A stretch of 15,779 nucleotides of DNA, from positions 1 through 15,779 of the forward strand of contig JAEWGS010000086.1 of assembly GCA_023388205.1 (NCBI GenBank). Direction: 5' to 3'. The position numbers were made by a program, and so were the translations under genes. The DNA is from Bacillota bacterium. Lineage in GTDB: Bacteria; Bacillota; Clostridia; Saccharofermentanales; Fastidiosipilaceae. Positions 1-5,397 of the stretch are shown here, in pieces (the stretch's first letter is position 1; each line of letters starts with the position of its first letter). The notes under the pieces were generated by a model that was given only the letters and a program-made list of their open reading frames with translations, was not told where the DNA came from and did not search any database.

Positions 1-304
1 AATTGATCACGGGAAAATCAGAATCATTCAGTCCGATTCAGGCGCTCAAATTTTAGAACAAGTAGAAAGTGATGAAGCTCAAAATCAGGAGCTTCAAAAA
101 ATGAGCGAGGACTTGAAAAGAGAAAGAAAAAGAAGCGAAAAAGAAAAAAGGAAGGAAGAAGCGGCTCAAGAAGAAGTGGATCAAGAAAAATTGGATCAAG
201 AAGAATCGATGGGGAAAACGTCGACAGCAAAAGAATTGATATTTGAAGATTTCGTGACGGAAGATGGTTTACCAGAAGAATCAGAAAATGAAGATCTGCT
301 ATAA
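1..304 (+). CDS. recF: 3' end of a RecF-like DNA repair protein (partial)
   Basis: The gene runs in from the left edge. Its reading frame is open from base 2 to the TAA at 302-304, giving about 100 visible residues. The first ones, IDHGKIRIIQSD, resemble the strand-turn-strand with a 'hG.I' pattern found at the C-terminus of RecF, the ABC-type ATPase that helps load RecA at gaps. The rest is a highly charged Glu/Lys/Gln-rich stretch, probably a disordered or coiled-coil tail, which normal RecF proteins lack. No catalytic motif lies inside the window, so the name rests mainly on position: recF, remB and gyrB are neighbours in Bacillus and many other Firmicutes. It could instead be an unrelated charged protein. 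An ATG at 101 opens a 67-residue internal frame, but the frame is already open upstream, so I do not treat that ATG as the start. Confidence 0.5.
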   Translation, partial: IDHGKIRIIQSDSGAQILEQVESDEAQNQELQKMSEDLKRERKRSEKEKRKEEAAQEEVDQEKLDQEESMGKTSTAKELIFEDFVTEDGLPEESENEDLL

Positions 305-426
305 GACGGGTTCATAAGCCTGATTCGAAAAAGTTGTTTTGAAAAGCGCATTTTTATCTGATGTTTATATCAATGCCGTTTGAGAATATTAAGTCCAACA
401 TAATTAAGTTTTAAGCTGGACGAGAA

Positions 427-456
427 GGGCCTTAAAAAGCCCGAGAATGCCTTTTT
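427..456 (+). terminator. weak possible terminator downstream of the RecF-like gene
   Basis: GGGC at 427-430 can pair with GCCC at 439-442, and a T-run follows at 452-456 after 9 intervening bases. The stem is only 4 bp and the T-run is not adjacent, so this is a weak call. The rest of 305-521 is AT-rich spacer in which I see no gene. Confidence 0.2.
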
Positions 457-521
457 ATAAAATTAAAGTGCATAAATATTCAAAATCTAGAATAATTATA
501 AATTGAACAATCAATGAGTTA

Positions 522-550
522 TTGGACTCTTTTCTCCGCTAAACTATACT
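522..550 (+). promoter_or_regulatory. sigma-A-type promoter overlapping the remB start region
   Basis: TTGGAC (522-527) is followed by a 17-bp spacer and TATACT (545-550), each hexamer differing from consensus at one position. The predicted transcription start (about 556-558) falls just inside the remB reading frame, whose ATG begins at 552. As drawn, this promoter would therefore make mRNA lacking the remB initiation codon, and it may serve gyrB instead. Confidence 0.55.
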
Positions 551-551
551 T

Positions 552-824
552 ATGTATATTGACTTAGGAGAACATAAGAGCATCCCGCTTAAATATGTGA
601 CGGGTTTTTTTGATCTTGATTTTTGTACACAAAACCCGTCTGGTGATAGTTTGCTTTTTTTGGAAAGGGCGCAAGAACAAGGTCTTTTATATGACCTGAC
701 GACAGACTTTCCGCGAACTTTAATTTTGACTTTGGAGGGTCTTTATATCAGTTCGATATCCTTAAAAACATTGAATCAGCGTTATGAAGAAGCGAAAAGA
801 AAGGAAACAAAACATGCCAAATAA
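552..824 (+). CDS. remB: RemB/YaaB family (DUF370) extracellular matrix regulator
   Basis: This 90-residue protein matches the YaaB/RemB group of the RemA-like DUF370 family. It opens with MYIDLGEHKSIPLKYVTGFF, comparable with the MYIHLG...VVS..DI.G.FD start of Bacillus YaaB, and later has LILTLEGLYISSISLKTL, comparable with the IVVTVQNIYYSPLSSSTL segment of YaaB. RemA-type proteins are small DNA-binding regulators of biofilm matrix genes in Bacillus; the role of RemB is less clear. Its place directly upstream of gyrB is the usual Firmicutes order. The conserved MYI.LG start supports ATG 552, but no Shine-Dalgarno sequence precedes it and a promoter -10 hexamer ends only 1 bp upstream. Translation may therefore depend on a longer transcript entering from upstream. 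Its 3' end overlaps gyrB by 11 bp, which suggests coupling. Confidence 0.85.
   Translation: MYIDLGEHKSIPLKYVTGFFDLDFCTQNPSGDSLLFLERAQEQGLLYDLTTDFPRTLILTLEGLYISSISLKTLNQRYEEAKRKETKHAK
799..806 (+). promoter_or_regulatory. ribosome binding site deciding the gyrB start
   Basis: GAAAGGAA at 799-806 lies 7-9 nt before ATG 814. The upstream in-frame ATG at 784 has no purine-rich element in front of it. This favours 814 as the gyrB start. Confidence 0.65.
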
Positions 825-2910
825 AGAAATAAACTTCGAAAAAGAAGAAAAAATACTTAAACCAAACGGTCAGCACGACAGTGAAATCAATTGGAATGAA
901 GAAGCTGAAGGTATTCAAAATGAGGCTGAAAATATTCACGCCATGACCGATGACAATTTTAAGGAAAATCACGATGAAATAGAGCTTGATGAAAGCTTTA
1001 ATACGCACAACGAAAAGAGCTACGGGGCTCAGGAAATACAGGTTCTTGAAGGCATGGAAGCGGTGCGCAAACGTCCCGGCATGTATATCGGTGATACGAC
1101 TCAGCGCGGTTTACACCATTTGATTTATGAAATTGTGGCGAATTCCGTCGATGAAGCTCTGGCGGGTCGTTGCGATACCATTCATGTTACGTTGAATAAA
1201 GATGGATCGGTTGAAGTTGTCGACAATGGATCAGGGATTCCTATTGAAACGCATCCAAAAGTCGGTCTGCCCACAGTTGAAGTCGTTCATACCAAATTGC
1301 ACGCAGGCGGCAAATTTGGCGGGGGTGCTTATTCTGTATCGGGCGGTTTGCACGGTGTGGGTGCGTCGGTCGTCAATGCGCTTTCCGAATGGATGGAAGT
1401 GACGGTTTATAGAGAAGCTAAAGCACATCAGATTCGCTTTGAACGAGGCAAAACAACGCGAGAGCTGACGGTGGTCGGAGATTGTGATCCTTTGAAGCAC
1501 GGGACCAAGACCATTTTTAAGCCGGATCCAGAAATTTTCCCCGATTGCACCTTCGATTTTGACCGCATGATGTCTCGCTATCGAGAAATGGCTTTTTTGA
1601 ATCGCGAAGTGACGATCTATCTTAAAGATGATCGTGGCGAGGAAGCCATTAAAAATAAGTTGCACTATGAAGGTGGCATCAAATCCTTTGTCAAATACCT
1701 TAATCGTAATCATGAGGTTTTACATGAACCGATTTATATCAGCAAGCAGGTCGATGATTCTTTTGCTGAGGTCGCGATTCAGTACAACAACACTTATAAC
1801 GAAAATGTGCTCAGTTATGCGAACAATATTTCAACCTTTGAAGGTGGAACGCACTTGACGGGATTTCGTGCGGCCTTGACCAAGGTGATCAACGATTATG
1901 CCCGTAAATATAAATTTCTCAAAGACAACGATAATAACTTGCAGGCAGACGATGTGCGCGAAGGCATTTGTGCCATTATTTCGGTGAAATTACCGAATCC
2001 ACAGTTTGAGGGTCAAACGAAATCTCGACTCGGTAATACTGAAATGAGAACGCTCGTCGAACAAACGATGAATGATAAGTTGGCAGCTTTCTTAGAAGAA
2101 AATCCAGATGTTTCTCGTTCCATCATTGAAAAGGCCATCGCTGCAAGCACAGCCCGTGAAGCGGCGAAAAAAGCTAGAGAATTAACGCGCCGGAAAAGCA
2201 TTTTCGACAGTGTTTCTCTTCCTGGCAAATTGGCAGATTGTCAGGAAAAGGATCCCACGTATTGTGAGATCTTCATCGTTGAGGGTGATTCGGCAGGAGG
2301 TTCAGCTAAAAATGGCCGCGAACGCAAATATCAAGCGATCCTTCCTCTTTGGGGTAAGATGCTGAATGTTGAACGCACCCGTATCGATAAGGTTTACAAG
2401 AATGAAAAACTCCAACCTGTTATTGTGGCCTTGGGTACAGGTATCGATAGCGAATTTGACTTGTCAAAATTGCGTTATAACAAAGTGATCATCATGGCGG
2501 ACGCCGACGTTGACGGGGCGCATATCCGTACGCTACTGCTCACCTTCTTCTTTAGATACATGAGGCCGCTGATTGAAAATGGACATGTATATATCGCATG
2601 TCCGCCACTTTATAGAGTCTATGATAACAAGCAAGGTTTCTACGCCTACGATGAAGCGGGCGTAGAGAAAATTAAACAAGAGCAAGGCTGGACCAATCCA
2701 AAAATTCAAAGATATAAAGGGTTGGGTGAAATGGATGCAGATCAGTTATGGGAAACAACCATGAATCCAGAAGCAAGACGTCTGCTAAAAGTAACTTTAG
2801 AAGATGCGCAGGCTGCGGATGAGACCTTCTCTTTGTTGATGGGTGATCAGGTGGAACCTCGCCGAGAATTTATCAAAGAAAATGCTCAATACGCAGAAAT
2901 CGTGAACTGA
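814..2910 (+). CDS. gyrB: DNA gyrase subunit B
   Basis: ATP-hydrolysing subunit of DNA gyrase, which with GyrA introduces negative supercoils. With the 814 start it has 698 residues. Residues 1-70 are an acidic extension rich in Glu, Asp and Asn; the usual GyrB begins near residue 70 (SYGAQEIQVLEGMEAVRKRP). The GHKL ATPase follows, with catalytic E106, Mg-ligand N110, the DNGSGIP motif at 137-143 and the Gly-rich lid GGLHGVGASVVNAL at 177-190. The TOPRIM domain has EGDSAGGSAKNGRER from 490 and DADVDGAH from 563. The protein ends in the usual GyrB tail (QRYKGLGEMDADQLWETTMN and onward). Odd residues: A109 where E. coli has D45, S140 where it has R76, and Q206 where it has R136. LPLWGKMLNVE in the TOPRIM region recalls clostridial GyrB. 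gyrA does not follow directly. An alternative start at 784 would add 10 residues. Confidence 0.97.
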   Translation: MPNKEINFEKEEKILKPNGQHDSEINWNEEAEGIQNEAENIHAMTDDNFKENHDEIELDESFNTHNEKSYGAQEIQVLEGMEAVRKRPGMYIGDTTQRGLHHLIYEIVANSVDEALAGRCDTIHVTLNKDGSVEVVDNGSGIPIETHPKVGLPTVEVVHTKLHAGGKFGGGAYSVSGGLHGVGASVVNALSEWMEVTVYREAKAHQIRFERGKTTRELTVVGDCDPLKHGTKTIFKPDPEIFPDCTFDFDRMMSRYREMAFLNREVTIYLKDDRGEEAIKNKLHYEGGIKSFVKYLNRNHEVLHEPIYISKQVDDSFAEVAIQYNNTYNENVLSYANNISTFEGGTHLTGFRAALTKVINDYARKYKFLKDNDNNLQADDVREGICAIISVKLPNPQFEGQTKSRLGNTEMRTLVEQTMNDKLAAFLEENPDVSRSIIEKAIAASTAREAAKKARELTRRKSIFDSVSLPGKLADCQEKDPTYCEIFIVEGDSAGGSAKNGRERKYQAILPLWGKMLNVERTRIDKVYKNEKLQPVIVALGTGIDSEFDLSKLRYNKVIIMADADVDGAHIRTLLLTFFFRYMRPLIENGHVYIACPPLYRVYDNKQGFYAYDEAGVEKIKQEQGWTNPKIQRYKGLGEMDADQLWETTMNPEARRLLKVTLEDAQAADETFSLLMGDQVEPRREFIKENAQYAEIVN

Positions 2911-2920
2911 TGCTTCTTGA

Positions 2921-2954
2921 AAAACAAGGCATCAATTGAGAAGCCTTTTGTTTT
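2921..2954 (+). terminator. first hairpin after gyrB
   Basis: AAGGC (2926-2930) pairs with GCCTT (2943-2947). With a 2-nt bulge the stem can extend through CAAAA/TTTTG-type pairing to 2921 and 2954. GATGC just upstream (about 2909-2913) can instead pair with GCATC (2929-2933), an alternative and mutually exclusive fold. Confidence 0.45.
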
Positions 2955-2971
2955 GAAAAAAACTGAACAGA

Positions 2972-3023
2972 CCTCCCGTTTCATGGACACAGAAAAGTTC
3001 AAAAAACGGGAGGCCTTTTTTTT
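2972..3023 (+). terminator. rho-independent terminator after gyrB
   Basis: A perfect 10-bp stem, CCTCCCGTTT (2972-2981) with AAACGGGAGG (3004-3013), encloses a 22-nt loop and is followed by CC and eight T residues (3016-3023). It ends the remB-gyrB transcript just before the first parS. Confidence 0.85.
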
Positions 3024-3029
3024 GAAAAA

Positions 3030-3045
3030 TGTTCCACGTGGAACA
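3030..3045. promoter_or_regulatory. parS centromere site 1
   Basis: TGTTCCACGTGGAACA is a perfect 16-bp palindrome matching the chromosomal parS consensus bound by ParB/Spo0J. A5 on the left and T5 on the right extend the dyad to 26 bp (3025-3050). Confidence 0.95.
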
Positions 3046-3247
3046 TTTTTTTTTGTTTTAAGAAAAAGCAGAAATTGAACTCGACAAAGCGGGGTATGAC
3101 GAATCGAGATGCCTTTTTCGCTCTAATTCACAAGAGAGCCATTGAATCTTTGAATTTGTGAGTTGTTCAAAAAATGACGTCTAAAACATTCGACGCACAA
3201 ACAAAACTCGACAGACGATCCAATCGTTTGCGCACGCAAGAAAAAAA

Positions 3248-3263
3248 TGTTCCACGTGGAACA
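3248..3263. promoter_or_regulatory. parS centromere site 2
   Basis: Identical 16-bp parS palindrome, again inside a 26-bp perfect dyad with A5/T5 flanks (3243-3268). Even the flanks match site 1. It lies about 150 bp before parA. Confidence 0.95.
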
Positions 3264-3393
3264 TTTTTGAAGCGAAAAACAAAAATAAACAGAAAACTAG
3301 TAAAAAAACGGGCAAAAAATGGAAATGTAAAAATGAGATAAATCAATTTGAAAAAACAATAAAAATGAGAAAAAAAGATTTGCTACTATGTGC

Positions 3394-3401
3394 AAAGGAG
3401 G
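3394..3401 (+). promoter_or_regulatory. ribosome binding site deciding the parA start
   Basis: AAAGGAGG lies 10 nt upstream of ATG 3412. It falls inside the frame that would begin at ATG 3388, so it rules in favour of 3412. Confidence 0.8.
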
Positions 3402-3411
3402 CAAGAACCTT

Positions 3412-4173
3412 ATGATTATTGCTGTTGTAAATCAAAAAGGCGGTGTTGGGAAAACGACAACGAGCGTCAGCATCGCAGCATATCTGGCACTTAAAGGGAA
3501 GAAAACACTTCTTTTGGATTTGGATGCGCAGGGCAACGCAACCAGCGGTTTGGGCTACGAAAAGAGCATAATCAAGAAGTCTATATATGATGTCTTGGTA
3601 TCAGAAATGCCGATTTCTGAAGTTATCAAAGAGACAGAACGAAAAAATTTAGATCTCTGCCCTTCTAATATCAATTTGGCAGCGGCAGATGTTGAGTTGG
3701 CTTCTGCTGAGAACCGTTCAGAGCGGCTCAAAGAAGCCCTGAAAAAAATCAAGAAAAAATATGACTATATCATCATAGATTGTCCACCATCTCTAGGGGT
3801 GTTAACAATCAATGCTCTGGTTGCTGCAAAGAAGATAATTATTCCGATCCAAGCAGAATATTACGCTCTTGAAGGGGTTACAGCTTTGATGGATAGCTAT
3901 CAACGAATCAAAGATCATCTCAATCCCAAACTCGATATCATGGGCGTGGTGATGACGATGGTCGACTCAAGAACGCAGTTATCGAAACAAGTAACAGATG
4001 AGGTAAGTCGTTTCTTTGGAGATGTTCTTTTCAAAACTTTAATTCCTAGAAATGTGCGATTGAGTGAAGCGCCAGGCTTTGGAAAAACCATTAATGAATA
4101 CGATCGTTTTTCTAAAGGTGGACGAGCTTATCAAAAATTAGTTAAAGAAATTATTGAGAGAAGCGAGCAGTAA
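3412..4173 (+). CDS. parA: chromosome partitioning ATPase ParA (Soj)
   Basis: ParA/Soj is a Walker-type ATPase that dimerises with ATP on nonspecific DNA, is released by ParB, and helps move or organise the origin region; in Bacillus, Soj also influences DnaA. The 253-residue product has the usual Soj length. It starts MIIAVVNQKGGVGKTTTSVS, with the deviant Walker A motif KGGVGKTT at residues 9-16. LDLDAQGNATSGLG, the conserved Asp-containing segment, is near residues 35-49, and Walker B IIIDCPPSLG begins near 120. IPIQAEYYALEGV is also typical. ATG 3412 has an excellent Shine-Dalgarno and gives the canonical N-terminus; an upstream in-frame ATG at 3388 would add eight residues over that site. 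parB follows after 4 bp. Two parS sites upstream and one after parB make it a chromosomal system. Confidence 0.96.
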   Translation: MIIAVVNQKGGVGKTTTSVSIAAYLALKGKKTLLLDLDAQGNATSGLGYEKSIIKKSIYDVLVSEMPISEVIKETERKNLDLCPSNINLAAADVELASAENRSERLKEALKKIKKKYDYIIIDCPPSLGVLTINALVAAKKIIIPIQAEYYALEGVTALMDSYQRIKDHLNPKLDIMGVVMTMVDSRTQLSKQVTDEVSRFFGDVLFKTLIPRNVRLSEAPGFGKTINEYDRFSKGGRAYQKLVKEIIERSEQ

Positions 4174-4177
4174 GAAA

Positions 4178-5242
4178 ATGAAAAAGACGAGTAGTAAAGG
4201 ACCAAAAACAAAAACAACAGCAAAAAACGAGAGCGGAAAAAAAGCGCTCGGAAAAGGCCTCTCTGCCCTTTTTGGCGATCAAACTTTCGAACAAACACAA
4301 ACAAAAAAGAAGACCGAAAGCGTCAAACAGGATGAAGCGGAACAGACGGTATCTTCTAGACAAAACAAGAAAAATATTCAACAAACAGAAAAAGAAGATA
4401 AAAAAGATACAGAAAACCAGGTTCTCTTTGTGGAATGGAGCCGCGTGCATCCTGATCGCTCTCAACCGAGAAAGAATTTTCCAGAGGAGCAGCTTAAGGA
4501 ATTAGCTCAATCGATTCGTGTTCACGGAATCTTGCAACCGATTATCGTGTCAAAGGATCAGGATGATCAGGAATACACCATTATCGCGGGTGAAAGACGT
4601 TGGCGTGCGGCACATATGGCGGAATTGGAGCATGTACCGGTTCTAATTCGAGAGGTCGATGATCAAAATCGTTTTGTTCAGTCTGTTATTGAGAACATTC
4701 AGCGTGAGGATTTAGATCCCGTTGATGAAGCAAAAGCTTATATGAGATTGATTGAAGAATTTGGCTTGACTCAAGTGAAGTTGTCTGAAATCTTGGGTAA
4801 AAGTCGTTCTTCCATCGCGAACGCAGTTCGCATTTTACAATTGAGTGAATACGTACAAGATCTTCTCTCTGAAGGTGATATTCATGTTGGTCATGCAAAA
4901 TTGTTGTTGAGCGTAGAAGATGAAGATGTTCAGATTGCTTTGGCTGAAAAATGTCGAGATGCAGGTCTTTCGGTGAGAGATCTCGAGCGCATGGTTGAAC
5001 GTTATCAACTAAAGAAACAACAAGTTTTACAGGAAAACAAAGAAAAACAGGGAACCGATTTGCTCAAGGTCGATGCTGAACAAGCGCTTTATAAAAAAAT
5101 AGAGCGTTTCCTCAGTGATCGATATGCAACAAAAACGCATATTAAGCAAAAAAAAGGAAAAGGACAGATCATTTTTGAATATCAAAATGAAGAAGATCTG
5201 GATCATTTACTGAGTCAATTGGGTTATTTGCAAGAATCTTAA
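4178..5242 (+). CDS. parB: ParB/Spo0J partition protein (parS-binding CTPase)
   Basis: ParB binds parS, hydrolyses CTP, slides as a clamp along DNA and recruits SMC and ParA. The 354-residue product opens with a Lys/Thr-rich stretch and then KKALGKGLSALFGD (residues 21-34), the N-terminal motif that contacts and stimulates ParA. A highly charged linker of about 50 residues follows. The ParB/Srx domain carries the CTP-binding box GERRWRAA at 138-145 and ENIQRED at 172-178. The helix-turn-helix LTQVKLSEILGKSRSSIANA starts near 197, and a C-terminal dimerisation region begins near 290. Start choice: ATG 4178 lies 4 bp after the parA stop; a TTG at 4154, overlapping parA, would add eight residues. 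Neither has a strong Shine-Dalgarno. The stop codon touches the third parS. Confidence 0.95.
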   Translation: MKKTSSKGPKTKTTAKNESGKKALGKGLSALFGDQTFEQTQTKKKTESVKQDEAEQTVSSRQNKKNIQQTEKEDKKDTENQVLFVEWSRVHPDRSQPRKNFPEEQLKELAQSIRVHGILQPIIVSKDQDDQEYTIIAGERRWRAAHMAELEHVPVLIREVDDQNRFVQSVIENIQREDLDPVDEAKAYMRLIEEFGLTQVKLSEILGKSRSSIANAVRILQLSEYVQDLLSEGDIHVGHAKLLLSVEDEDVQIALAEKCRDAGLSVRDLERMVERYQLKKQQVLQENKEKQGTDLLKVDAEQALYKKIERFLSDRYATKTHIKQKKGKGQIIFEYQNEEDLDHLLSQLGYLQES

Positions 5243-5244
5243 AA

Positions 5245-5260
5245 TGTTCCACGTGGAACA
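5245..5260. promoter_or_regulatory. parS centromere site 3
   Basis: Third identical TGTTCCACGTGGAACA palindrome. Its dyad extends over 5242-5263 and overlaps the last base of the parB stop codon (5240-5242). It sits directly upstream of the -35 element of the next gene's promoter, so bound ParB could affect that promoter. Confidence 0.95.
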
Positions 5261-5263
5261 TTT

Positions 5264-5292
5264 CTGAAGAAGTCGTGCATAGAAGGTATAAT
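5264..5292 (+). promoter_or_regulatory. promoter of the CNNM/CorC-type gene
   Basis: A perfect TATAAT (5287-5292) lies 17 bp after CTGAAG (5264-5269), which keeps only TGA of the -35 consensus. The predicted start near 5299 gives a leader of about 100 nt that contains the hairpin at 5317-5373. parS site 3 ends 3 bp before the -35. Confidence 0.5.
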
Positions 5293-5316
5293 AAACGGAA
5301 CTTTTTCAAATAAGAT

Positions 5317-5373
5317 GTGCGTGTCATACTGTGCCAGAGTTAATCAAAAACAAATACTGGTACAAGGGCGCAC
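5317..5373 (+). promoter_or_regulatory. structured 5' leader of the CNNM/CorC-type gene
   Basis: An outer stem, GTGCG(T) 5317-5322 with (G)CGCAC 5368-5373, and an inner 8-bp stem, 5330-5337 with 5357-5364 (one G-U pair), are separated by an asymmetric internal loop and capped by a 19-nt A-rich loop. The structure ends about 10 nt before the Shine-Dalgarno AAAAGGAG (5382-5389). It has no terminator T-run. I do not recognise it as a known riboswitch class, and it is much shorter than an M-box. Confidence 0.5.
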
Positions 5374-5397
5374 CTCGTTATAAAAGGAGATATTGAC

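Larger units (their letters stand above)
2911..3411. other. gyrB-parA intergenic region with two parS sites and dyads
   Basis: I see no gene in these 500 bases. They hold two hairpin terminators, two identical parS palindromes 218 bp apart, and a strongly A-rich stretch on the + strand from about 3270 to 3376. Between the parS sites are three dyads: GCTCT 3120-3124 with AGAGC 3135-3139; TCACAA 3128-3133 with TTGTGA 3156-3161, extendable to 10 bp with two wobble pairs; and an 8-bp dyad with a 3-nt loop, 3212-3219 with 3223-3230. AACTCGACA occurs twice (3078-3086 and 3205-3213). I found no consensus DnaA box (TTATCCACA), so I do not call this oriC. Confidence 0.6.

Noticed and set aside
3212..3230. 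8-bp hairpin as a terminator
   Set aside because: No T-run follows on the + strand and there is no gene ending nearby on the minus strand.
3381..3389. Extended -10 TGCTACTAT as the parA promoter
   Set aside because: No -35 element lies upstream, and the implied start point (about 3396) falls inside the parA Shine-Dalgarno, leaving too short a leader.
2911..3411. Chromosomal replication origin in the gyrB-parA spacer
   Set aside because: Position and A-richness are suggestive, but I found no DnaA-box consensus or cluster, and oriC in this neighbourhood is usually next to dnaA.
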